64,000 bases of DNA from Epiperipatus broadwayi (lineage: Eukaryota; Onychophora; Udeonychophora; Euonychophora; Peripatidae), in NCBI GenBank assembly GCA_028023455.1, contig JAQFVV010000255.1, forward strand, positions 1,012,699 to 1,076,698, read 5' to 3'. The notes below the pieces were generated by a model. It was given only the letters and a program-made list of their open reading frames with translations. It was not told where the DNA came from and did no database searches. Made by a program: the position numbers and the translations under genes. Positions within the stretch are counted from its first letter, which is position 1. Each line of letters opens with the position of its first letter. Of this stretch, positions 51,313 through 61,475 are shown piece after piece.

Positions 51313-52057
51313 TTAATATATGATTTTTTTCTACAGTACAGGTTTGTTCATACCTACACTCCAATATGTAATATATAGGAAGTTTGAACTCAGACTTTCA
51401 AACGACCCTCAATTATCCATGCTATCTCAAACTGCTGACACACTTGATCACATACATGGCGAAAAGATAAACAATCACTAATATACATATTTTGTGCTAA
51501 ATCAGAACTCGTCAGTTGGTCCAGATTATCATCTCCACACACATATACAATCAATGCTCAGCTTATATTAAGATAGCCAATCTTCATACTTTAATAGACA
51601 GGCTTCAATCCTTTTCACCCCACAACTTTTCAGCCATCCATTTCATTTGAAAATCTGCTGATGGAATGCTCAATGCCCACATTAGTGCCAACCTTCTCAT
51701 CCTACCCATGTTGACCATAGGTCATTCTTACCCCTCATGGGCAGGACATAATCCATTTAGATACATATACGAGGCATGTGCATACCTTACAGCACTATAT
51801 TTTAATATATGAATTTTTTTCTATGGTACAGGCTTTATCATAACTGCACTCCAATATGTAATATATAGGGGGTTTGAACTCAGACTTTCGCACGACCCTC
51901 AATTATCCATGCTATCTCATACTGCTGACACACTTGATCACATACATGGCGAAAAGATAAACAATCACTAATATACGTATTTTGTGCTAAATCAGAGCTC
52001 GTCAGTTGATCCAGATTATCATCTTCACACATATATACAATCAATGCTCAGCTTATT
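51313..52057. mobile_element. Family A head-to-tail dimer, second subfamily
   Basis: Two units follow each other in the same orientation; ribozyme positions 51473 and 51963 set a period of about 490 bp. Each ribozyme (minus strand) has CTGACGA, a legal CUGANGA, but AAAA instead of GAAA, so activity is doubtful. TTTTAATATATGA starts both units. Confidence 0.8.
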
Positions 52058-52059
52058 TA

Positions 52060-53190
52060 ATAAAAATAAATTATTAGAATATATATAAATCTAATATGTC
52101 CATTGAATTATTAAAAAAATTATAAGTCATTACAGAATACATTTTAAATAAGTGTAAACTATTTATGGCTGGTGGTTTTAATTGTCCTAATTTATTCTTG
52201 CGTTTTTTTAATTTCAGATATTTATTAACATTATAAACTTATACAATTATAATTCCATTATAGATTTTTGGCAATAATTATGATAAAATTAAGAATAAGA
52301 AAATAAGAGATTTCTGAATTATAGATTGGATTTATTTTTAAAATCAATTATAACAACAACAAATAGGCACTTTGGAAAAAACAAAAAGAATTATAAAAAT
52401 ATTTATAAAAACTTTCAAAATAATTATCGGTATGATTTTATTATTACTAACATAAAATTATGCAGTAAATATATTTATAACATTGGGCTAATTTGTCATT
52501 AAAAAATATAGATATACAAATCTTCATTGATTTTTAGAAAGATTAAAAGGGGCTATTAAAATGAAAGAATGCTGCTATAAAAATATGTTAAGACTAGAAA
52601 CAATATAAACTATAATTAACAAATCCGTTGGTTGTTTTGAAGGGGATTAGAGCAGCTCTGATGGCAGGTTGACCTTAACAGTTCCGCGCAATTGTTCAAA
52701 TTGAATTTTTTTTTCTCAAGAATTGAAATCAGAAACTTTTATACTCTGAATTCACAATTCTACTTCTGCATAGGTTATTTTAAATACAATTAGATATACG
52801 TGTATGTACAAAAATGCACAGTGTTCTGCACACATTTTGAGGCAAGTTAACTAAAATAAAACCTTTACAATATGTCTTGAAATAATTTTAAGCTATATCT
52901 TGTACTTGTATCCAATAAATTTTATATTTGTGAAGACCTCTTTATTTATTTTTTAGCTTGAGAAAAAGAAGTATTCTCTGTTGCAACCTAACCTTGATTT
53001 AAAAACTGTAAAAAGGTGTGTAATTGTATTTAAGCCCGCATTTCAGAAAGCAGCTTTCAGAGGCCAATCTTGATATTTTGCAAATTAGAATATTTCAAAT
53101 TACATTATAAATCTTTTAAGTATTTAAAATGAAATGAAATACATTATATGTTTTTTAATCACCTTAACCAATCAGTAACAATAAAAACAA
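52060..53190. other. AT-rich stretch, nothing recognised
   Basis: A small GC-richer island lies at about 52620-52700 and matches nothing in the window. Confidence 0.35.
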
Positions 53191-53221
53191 TCTAAATGCT
53201 TTATTGTCTGAGAATTTATAA

Positions 53222-53324
53222 AGAATTCAAACACCGAAATTGACAGCTGGGTCAGAAGTCATGAACCTTGAACTTTAGAATCTATTGTTTTACCACTATA
53301 TTAATCACAAAGAAAAAATAATTC
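53222..53324 (-). mobile_element. Possible short tRNA-like SINE
   Basis: Minus strand TAGTGGTAAAACAATAGATTC followed by AGTTCAAGGTTCATG looks like degraded A and B boxes. The flanks AATGCTTTATTGTCTGAG and AATGGTTTATTATTTAGG (53196 and 53325) are similar direct repeats that could be a diverged duplication. Confidence 0.3.
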
Positions 53325-53496
53325 AATGGTTTATTATTTAGGAGTTTATAACTGAAACACACAAGCTTATTATATACCTGTGTCTATATATGTAATATAT
53401 AGGGTATATGAGCACAGACTTTCACACGACCCATCACTCTCCACACTTTCTCATAACAATGATACACTTGAACACACATATGTTGAAAAGATAAAT

Positions 53497-53552
53497 AATC
53501 ACCAATATACGTATTTCATGCTAAACCAGCAATCATCAGTTGGTCCAGATTA
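53497..53552 (-). ncRNA. Type I hammerhead ribozyme, family A consensus copy
   Basis: Minus strand: AATC-TGG-ACCAA, CTGATGA, stem II TGCT-GGTTT-AGCA, GAAA, palindrome TACGTA, UA, TTGGT-GATT. Inner stem I has 5 pairs and the outer 4, separated by a bulge. The predicted cut is between plus-strand positions 53505 and 53506 at an AUA triplet. No core deviation. Confidence 0.85.
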
Positions 53553-53965
53553 CCATCTCCACACATATATGCTATAAGTGCTCAGATATATATTAAGATA
53601 GCCAATTCTCATACTTTAATGGACAGGCTTCAATCTACTACACACTCCAACTCTTCAACCGTCCATCCAATTGAAAATCTGATGATAGAATGCTCAAAGG
53701 CTACTCTGAGGCCAAGATTTTGTCACACCCATGTTGACCTAAGATCAATCTGACCCCTCATGTACAGGACATAATCCATTTAATACATACACAAGGGTTG
53801 GCAGACATCTCTACTATGTAATAACTGAAACACAGGCTTATTATATATCTGTGTCTATATATGTAATATATAGGGTATATGAGCACAGACTTTCACATGA
53901 CCCACCACTCTCCACACTATCTCATAACACTGCTACACTTGAACACACATGTTGAAAAGATAAAT

Positions 53966-54017
53966 AATCACCAATATACGTATTTCATGCTAAATCAGCA
54001 ATCATCAGTTGGTCCGG
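53966..54017 (-). ncRNA. Hammerhead ribozyme, family A, second tandem copy
   Basis: Same fold as the copy 469 bp upstream, with one loop II change (GATTT). The outer stem I is lost at the flip point, but the inner ACCAA/TTGGT remains. Confidence 0.75.
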
Positions 54018-54131
54018 ATGGATGGTTGAAGAGTTGGAGTGTGGAGTAGATTGAAGCCTGTCCATTAAAGTATGAGAATTGGCTATCTTAATAAATATAT
54101 GAGCATTTATAACATATATGTGTGGAGATGG

Positions 54132-54187
54132 TAATCTGGACCAACTGATGATTGCTGGTTTAGCATGAAATATGTATATTGGTGATT
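54132..54187 (+). ncRNA. Hammerhead ribozyme, family A, inverted copy
   Basis: Plus-strand orientation, intact CTGATGA, stem II and GAAA. Stem III reads TATGTA, so its central CG step is lost, but the two flanking pairs remain. Stem I is complete. Confidence 0.8.
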
Positions 54188-54302
54188 ATTTATCTTTTCA
54201 ACATATGTGTGTTCAAGTGTATCAGTGTTATAAGATAGTGTGGAGAGTAGTGGGTCATGTGAAAGTCTGTGCTCATAGACTCTATATATTGCGAGTTTAT
54301 AA

Positions 54303-54407
54303 GAAACTTAAGTAGAGTAAACATCAATGCCAAATAATGATATGTAGATATTTATATAGTTATTTTCTTTAACTTTATGTTTTCATATCAGTCAACTATA
54401 GATAAAT

Positions 54408-54438
<31 letters not shown>

Positions 54439-55090
54439 GAATTTTTTTATAAGTAGAAATAATGGATATATTTTTTTGTGTGAGTCAACAAATAAATAAT
54501 TTTAGATTAGAATTTAAATAATAATACGAAGAAATACAATGTTTCCATTTAACAACACTGAATAACAATTGATTTTTCTGTATTCTAATAAGGCTAATGC
54601 TTATAATATTTATGATTTTAAAAAATGAGCCATAAGAATTTGCATTAGATTGAAATGTAATAAATAAAATATATAAAACCAAAAATAATTTTGGATTTAA
54701 AATTTATTTTGCTATCAGAATGTACATACAAAAATTCAACTTTAAAACAGAACTGCTACTTTATGAAGATTAAATTAAATAAATAATTTAATAGTTTGTT
54801 GGTTCAGGTTTACTAAAAAATTCAAGCACAACTGACAAAGTTGGAGACACAATCCATGAATCTTAATTTTTATTCCAGGATTCACCATTCTCCAGTACTT
54901 TAAATCAGAAGTACTAAGATTAAATTGATATAAAACAATTTTATGGGACATCATTTAAAAATAAAAAGCTTATTTTCTACTTTATAAAGATTCTAATAAT
55001 AATAATAAATGGAATTCCTCAATTTTGAAATCTCTTATTAGCTGATTTTTCAGGTCAAAATTCTTTCTCAACCTTAGATCCAATCATTAA
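54303..55090. other. AT-rich stretch, nothing recognised
   Basis: An (AT)n tract lies at about 54411-54435. The open frame at 54485-54682 is chance. Confidence 0.4.
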
Positions 55091-55106
55091 CAACAATTAA
55101 TTAAAA

Positions 55107-55504
55107 CAGGCAAAACTCTCCATATGTATTGCCACTCAGTGCAAGCCAGAATAATTAATGGATGCCAGAAGGCTTATGCATAAAATCCCCATCTAGTGCC
55201 TACTCATCCAATATCCCCAGACTACTTTCCAGCTTGTGGCCTTCGTCTGTGAGGAGCCTTGGGTCTGAGAGCACTGCATCTAGGTCTTAAGATCTGATGC
55301 AACCCTCCAGCAGTGACATCTTATCTCTACTTGACTAGAAAACTATGAGTCTTGAACTGAAAACACTATAATATTTTCAATCCAAGCTCATTAGCTCTGG
55401 CTTGCACTGAGTGGCAATCCGTATGGAGAGTTTTGCCTGTTTTAATGACAGTTATAAGCAAGCATAAGAAATGGTGATCATGTGATGTTTATCAGTTTAA
55501 AAAT
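55107..55504. mobile_element. Family B foldback, near full length
   Basis: The arm GGCAAAACTCTCCATATGTA... is mirrored at about 55387-55441. The flanks share AATTAATTAAAA (55095-55106 and 55505-55516), which is AT-rich and so weaker evidence. The minus-strand ribozyme has CAGACGA instead of CTGATGA and is decayed. Confidence 0.7.
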
Positions 55505-56275
55505 AATTAATTAAAAAAAACTCTTAAAAATAATAATGATCTCTCCCCTTGTAAAATTTCTAATGTGATACATTATTTAAAAATAAATTCAAAATATAAT
55601 ACACTGTCTTGCATAAATTAAAAACTTATTTAATATGTAATAGTGATCCATATATATGAATGAAGATGTATACTCTGTATTTTTTTATTAAAAGATAATT
55701 AAATTACTATTCCAATATTTAAGTAATTTCATAAAGGGGAATATTTTTATTCAACTAAAACCTGATATATAGAAGCTCGGTACATATAAACCTAAAGATT
55801 AAATTCATTGTGGATAATGATTAAAAATAATTTTATTATAATTCCATTTTTTAAGATCAGATTTTAATTAAGCTCATCTGGGAAAATGCACTTCATTAAA
55901 ATTCAAATGGTTTGTTCTCTAAGAATTCACAGGTTATTAAATCACATTTATGTTTGAATCTCCATTCAGTATTTTTTTATAGTTTTTAAGCATCATCCTT
56001 TTCTGTATTGGCAATACTAAGCAATCTAATATTCTTTATACATTTTTATACAGTATGTTCTAATATACTGTTACTGAATTAGAATTCTCTGCTTTTATTT
56101 TTCCATGGTTTTATTTTTAGTTGGACCATTCTTACTCTAATTATTTCAATAATATCATGGATTTATGGGAAATTTTATTGTACATTTCCTTAATATCTGA
56201 CTAAATGTGAGGTAGACATCTTTTGTATACATAAACTTGAAATTATCTTGATTTGTTTTCCACACACATAGTCCA
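55505..56275. other. AT-rich stretch, nothing recognised
   Basis: No feature supported. Confidence 0.4.
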
Positions 56276-56291
56276 GAATTTTCTCTATTAA

Positions 56292-56464
56292 CACAGGCAA
56301 AACTCTCCATACAATAGTGCCACTCAGTGCATACCAGAGTAATAATAGATTCTAGAAGGCTTGTGCATAAAATCCACATCCAGTGCCTACTCATCCTATA
56401 TCCACAGACTAGTTTCTGGCTTGTGGCCTTCATCAGTGAAGAGCCTTGTTTAGTGGTTTAAATT
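56292..56464. mobile_element. Family B short copy
   Basis: Starts ACACAGGCAAAACTCTCC, contains one ribozyme segment, ends TTTAGTGGTTTA. AATTTTCT flanks it (56277-56284 and 56461-56468). Confidence 0.65.
56399..56447 (-). ncRNA. Family B hammerhead ribozyme motif
   Basis: Minus strand: TCTTCA, CTGATGA, GGC-CACAA-GCC, GAAA, CTAG, UC cut, TGTGGA. Core intact. Stem I is weakened by a U-U mismatch and a wobble. Confidence 0.65.
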
Positions 56465-56474
56465 TTCTGTTGTT

Positions 56475-57940
56475 GGTTAAGTTTTTCTTTTTTCAGAAGC
56501 ATATGATTTACTTTTCTGATGTTACCATTTTTGAAAGTATCTGACAAGAATAAATTTGTTATCGTATATAGCCGTAATAAATTATTACATATTTATAAAT
56601 AAATAAAAATACGTGAAATGAATGTTTTATTTTAAATTATTAAATATTAGCAATATCTTTCAGGACATCGGTGAAACTATTTTATAAGTTTATTGATTTT
56701 TTAAAATTAAATTTTACCCTTATTATCCCTATTGCAGAGTGGGGGAAAAATGGTCATGCAGTTGACTGGGCAGTTCTTGAAAGAAAAATTTTATTTGATC
56801 TTTTAAACAGTATATATTTTCAAGTATAATAGATTTTTAAAATCATCAACCCATGATAGTTTTTCTAAATTAAAAGTAGCTGTTATTTCCTTCAAAGTTT
56901 TTTAATCAGTGCTCAATATCAAAGGCTTTCAGATTTGATAGTAAAGTTATCATGTGATAAATTTCTCAAGGGATCACATGACATTTAAAAGCTCTAATGC
57001 AGATTGAAGATCATTTCAGCAAGCTGATATTTTTCTTATTACTTTTCTTGAGAATATACTCTGTAATCTTTATGTCCAAGTCTAACACTGTGCCACATCA
57101 TATAGAGTATAGAGATGATACCAAAGCAGATTCCATATTTTTAACAATAAAGTGTTGCCACAACTAGTCACATTGCATAACTGTACTGGAGGCTCACGTT
57201 AACCAATACCTACTTAACTCCTTTGTTTAAGTTAAATAAAGCAGAATTAATATATAAAATACATAGAAAAACTAATGTGTGAACTGTAATGAATTATACA
57301 AAAACAAACTATATTTTCAGATAGAGTTAGCACTGTTTTAAATATTAAAAATTATTTACTATTGGAGCATTGTTTTTCATAATCATTTTAATAATACTAA
57401 AACCTATTAGATAATTTAGAATTTATTATTTTTATATAAATATAATTGCTGGTATTGCCATATTGCAGATTAATAGTTTACAGATAATGGATTTGAACAA
57501 ATAAATGAAATAAATTCTATAGCCTATTAATGAAAAGCCAAAAACAAATTAGTAAAGTATGTTTTAAAACAGTGAAATAAATTCACTTTTATTAATCTTA
57601 CCTTTGGTTGATGATGTTATTTTTAAAAACATAACTGATGACTGGTGATTCTCCATAGCTACTTTTTTATGTGCTAACATTTCAATATTCTTTTAATTGG
57701 TGTGCCCTGATGCTAAATTCATTATTTTGAATTGGTAGCCTAAAACAAGTGAGGTGCAAAGGTTTTGTTAGTTTTTTTTCTCTTCTTTAATAGCAATAGT
57801 TCTCTCATAGTAATTATTAACAATGAATTGCCAATAATTCAATTAACCAGAGTCAACCCAACTAATCATTTTATTATTGATCAGAAAGCAGTAATCTATA
57901 TATTTAAGAGCATACAATTTTTATAAATTAGCAATTAACA
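56475..57940. other. AT-rich stretch, nothing recognised
   Basis: A short palindromic phrase (TATCATGTGATAA and nearby GATCACATGAC) occurs at about 56949-56980. No gene or family was found. Confidence 0.4.
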
Positions 57941-57952
57941 ACTATATTGAGT

Positions 57953-58116
57953 TACAATTTATCCAAACCACTTCGAACACTTTTTAGAAAAACTCTTTAT
58001 TTGTACATCATAGCTCTGAAGAAGACTGCAGGATAGTCGAAATGTAGGTGTATGTATATATGTACAAATAAAGAGTTTTTTCTAAAAAATGTTCAAAGTG
58101 GTTTGGATAAATTGTA
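57953..58116. mobile_element. Foldback G with ribozyme-like centre
   Basis: Arms 57953-58007 and 58061-58116 are reverse complements. The centre has CTGAAGA (58016-58022), stem GACT-loop-AGTC, GAAA (58039-58042). Stem I can be drawn only with an internal loop, and the usual UH site is unclear. ACTATRTTGAGTTAC occurs at 57941-57955 and again at about 58164-58178, a possible duplication. Confidence 0.6.
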
Positions 58117-58750
58117 TTTATAGAATATTACAGCAAAATAAAGAAAAGTATGATTTTGGTAATACTATGTTGAGTTACTATCCTTCACTTTTATTCAGTG
58201 AAGGAATAATAGAAACCCATTTGCAGTGATATATTTAACATTATATTATCTATCTTTTTAAATTTATAGATCAAGAAGAGGAATTTTTCAAAGAAAATTG
58301 GAGTTGTGCAACATATTGTAAGCAAAAAAAAGATGAAGGCTTTTTGGGTAGTAATGTTTCTGATTCTGTCTCAATTGAGAAATATGGATAGATGGGAGAA
58401 GTACAGTTCACTTGCATTATAGATTGCATAGGATGTATTGACTAAATATAAAGGCAGTAGATGTTTTTTACATATTGGTGAGATGAATTTTTAACAAACA
58501 ATTTTGTAGCATTTTATAATCAGAAAAGATCAACTGTTGAAAAAATAGCAAAACTATATTCTTCAAAATATATTTAAAAAAAAGAAACATTTATTTCATT
58601 TAATATTATTAATTAATAAAAAATGTTTCTCCTATTTCTGGAAGCAGTATTTATTTTAACTTTTTGCTTATCCCCATCTTTTTTATGATCTCTTCTCCCA
58701 TTTCATCATTTGCATTTACGTTTTATTTGGAATTAGATTGAAAATAAAAT
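58117..58750. other. AT-rich stretch, nothing recognised
   Basis: No feature supported. Confidence 0.4.
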
Positions 58751-58751
58751 A

Positions 58752-59076
58752 CCTTACAGTGTTTTCCTGAAGGTTTGTGATGATGGTGTTCTAGTTGTAT
58801 TTTTATATTGGACTATTTCCATCATCTAATATGAGTATTGAATGTTTTTAGAAAAATTTAACTTTATTTAAATATTCCAAATACATTCAACTGTTAGTAA
58901 TAGCACATCAAACAGATTAGTATATGCCTAACGTTTTGAGAGTTATTCTCAACTCTTCTTCAGGGGTTGCTCGCCTGACTATTGACAGTACTAGCATGGG
59001 ATTCGAACTTGGATCCTTAGATTCTTGAGTATTGGATTTTAAGATAACGCTCTAACCAACTGAGCCATACAATTAC
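58752..59076 (-). mobile_element. Family F SINE: tRNA head joined to ribozyme-like module
   Basis: Minus strand: TGGCTCAGTTGGTTAGAGCG (A box), about 40 bases, AAGTTCGAATCCC (B box), then CCATGCTAGTACTGTC, then CTGAAGA (58957-58963), stem AGAGTT/AACTCT, C, AAAA (a CpG-type decay of GAAA is likely), then a body shared with the arms at 30.7-31.3 kb. A Pol III head would transcribe the module. Confidence 0.65.
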
Positions 59077-59079
59077 ATT

Positions 59080-59545
59080 TTTTTATTCTTCAGTTAATGA
59101 CACTTAATATCATATTTTAAAATTAAAAATTAATTATAATTTTCAATAACTCGTTATGATTATTACATAACCATCTTTTTAGGCATTTACAAATTATTGA
59201 ATTTATTTTCTGGCTTTATTTTGCACTTTATATAATTTTAGTTTATTTGCACTTATTTGTAACTTCTCTTTTTTTTTTACTGTATCTGAAAACATTAGTA
59301 TTCGCAATAATAAGAAACTACGGGGGGGGGGGGGATTTTTTCTGATATAAATTTCCATTAATGTTTTAATCTCACATGAAATATTTTTTGGCCTACATAT
59401 ATATAGATTTTATAATCATCTTGTTCTATTCCTATTTGTGCTTTTTATCTTCAAAATATTTATAGGATTTAGTTCGCTTTGAAAAATGGCTTTTGAAGAA
59501 CCAAGATTATGTCTTCTGCCAATCCAAAACAGGTCAAAAACTTTG
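59080..59545. other. AT-rich stretch with G13 run
   Basis: A run of 13 G is at 59322-59334. Nothing else recognised. Confidence 0.45.
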
Positions 59546-59563
59546 ATATAGTAACAATCTTTT

Positions 59564-59670
59564 TTTTCTTTTCTCATGTGTCATAGCATCAGCCGGGAAG
59601 CGAACCCGCTAACCCAGGACAACTGCTTGTAAAGCTGCTGTCGTTGACATCTCGACCACCAATGCTTGAC
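59564..59670 (-). mobile_element. tRNA-Gly-derived SINE, insertion subfamily
   Basis: Minus strand GTCAAGCATTGGTGGTCGAG to CGGGTTCGCTTCCCGG, with the GGGTTAGC extra segment. The exact 17-bp duplication TATAGTAACAATCTTTT is at 59547-59563 and 59671-59687, the longest in the window. Confidence 0.9.
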
Positions 59671-59989
59671 TATAGTAACAATCTTTTAAATTCTTTTATT
59701 CAGCTCTGTCTAAATTACTTGGTTTAGTGCATTGGTAAAATTACGGAGAAGGTGACGTCTAAAGCTAATTAAAAAAAAGTAATAATTAGTTATTACTTTT
59801 CAAACAATGTACAAAAATAAATAAAATGTACAGTAAATTATCTGTGAGGTCATTTGATGTTTAAGCATCAAAATAAAAAATTAAACATAACATTTCTATT
59901 CTTTCAACCAAATTGCGATTTTTTTTTTTTTAAAAAAATAATAATTTGTATCGATCCAGAAACATTTCTGTGCCTACTAAAAAAATTAA

Positions 59990-60087
59990 TCAAGCGTTGG
60001 TGGCCTGGTGGTTAGCATGACTGCCTACCAAGTAGCTGGCCCGGATTCGCTTCCCAGTCAGCGCATTTGACATATGGAAAAAAAAAA
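59990..60087 (+). mobile_element. tRNA-Gly-derived SINE
   Basis: TCAAGCGTTGGTGGCCTGGT head, CCTACCAAG anticodon-loop region, GATTCGCTTCCC, TTTGACATATGG and poly-A. No clear duplication. Confidence 0.85.
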
Positions 60088-60586
60088 TAGATAAACAGAT
60101 TCTACTTTTATAAAAAATTAAACAGAAAATGACCATTTAAAAAAAATATTGGAAAATCAATTTATTACTAAAATTTTAGACCAAGTAATGTCATCAAAAA
60201 TGGAAATTAATTAAATCCATTATGCTATTATTTCATACAAAATTATAATAAATTATACATATAATATCTATATAGATATATTAAAAATTAAAAATATTAT
60301 ACTACAAAAATATTAAATCTTTAAATTACATTATATGAAACATATTACATTTGAAATAACAAATTGTATGAATATTTACAAAATTTCAAAAAATTTAGTT
60401 AACAAGTCAATTGGAAATGAATGGAAAATTATGTAAGACAATATATATAAAGTTATATAATGTATGTAGTCAATTATTGGATCTCTCTATATAAATTTTA
60501 TTCTATTTTATTGATGTTTTATTTTGTTAATGTTTTTATTTTACTTCCATTATGGAATACTAGATGGTACTGTATATGCAATAATT

Positions 60587-60965
60587 AGAGTTGACAAAGA
60601 TTATGTTGTGGAAATGGGATAGAGCAGATTATGGGTAAATTTAGAGTGGGGAATGTAAAATAAAGTGGCTAACAGGTTTATCTGGGCATAATTGCTGAGA
60701 TATTCTTGACTTCATTTAAGGAGAAGCCATAATACATCACATCACATAAAAAGATAAAAATAAAATAAAAAAGATAAGGGGGATTTAGATATAAAGGCTG
60801 TAGAGTTGACAAAGATTATGTTGTGGAAATGGGATGGAGTAGAATATGGGAAAAATTAGACTGGGGAATGTAAAATTAAGTAGCTAACAAGTTTTTCTTG
60901 GTATAATTGCTGAGAGATTCTTGACTTCGTTTAAGGAGTAGCTACAGTACACATCATCACATCAT
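60587..60965 (+). repeat. Family E repeat, two tandem copies
   Basis: The unit AGAGTTGACAAAGATTATGT ... GGAGAAGCC starts at about 60588 and again at about 60803 (period about 215 bp) with about 10% divergence by eye. Both are followed by CATCACATCA. A third partial copy is at 18205. Confidence 0.75.
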
Positions 60966-60969
60966 CATC

Positions 60970-61371
60970 ATAACATTAAAATAGATTAATATTTGAGGGC
61001 ATTAAACTATTTGCCAAAAAAGTATTTTTATGTATAATTATTTTTATTATAGTTATATAGCTGCTATATGTGTTTTTTTATTTATTATAATTTATAAAAA
61101 AAAAATTATTTAAGTAAAATGAGTATTAATTTAAAACTGAGATTTAAATTTATATAGTCCCAACATAATCATTATCAGCTATTCATAAATTAGTTTAACC
61201 AATCTAATTCAGAAATAAAAAAAAACATAAAAAATAATAAAACAAGTTTTTTTATTTCTCAGAAGCAAGTTGTAAATCACAATATAGACAAAATAGTATG
61301 TTTTAAATGGAAGGCTGCTAAGAAATCATCTCTCTATTAATTTCCACATTATACAATAATGAATAACAGTA
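60970..61371. other. AT-rich stretch, nothing recognised
   Basis: No feature supported. Confidence 0.4.
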
Positions 61372-61475
61372 AACACTCCATACAGTAGTGTCACCCAGTG
61401 TAAGTCTTAATAATCAATGGATGCAAAAGGGTTTGTGCATAAAATCTATCTTGTGCCTACTTATCAAATATATAT
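61372..61475. mobile_element. Family B copy cut by the LTR element
   Basis: Runs ACTCCATACAGTAGTG to TTGTGCCTACTTATCAAATA and then stops. Other copies continue TATCC...CAGACTAG. The LTR starts exactly here, so the other half should lie beyond the window. Confidence 0.75.

Larger units (their letters stand above)
53352..54292. mobile_element. Family A element: dimer plus inverted half
   Basis: Unit 1 spans 53352-53820. Unit 2 restarts at about 53821 and breaks at about 54017, where the sequence flips into an inverted half to 54292. Duplication GAGTTTATA is at 53342-53350 and 54293-54301. The ribozyme period in the tandem part is 469 bp. All three ribozyme copies keep their cores, so this is the best candidate for an active source. 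Confidence 0.85.

Noticed and set aside
58016-58042. Foldback G as a complete hammerhead
   Set aside because: Core and stem II fit, but neither type I nor type III threading gives a proper UH site with an adequate stem; kept only as ribozyme-like.
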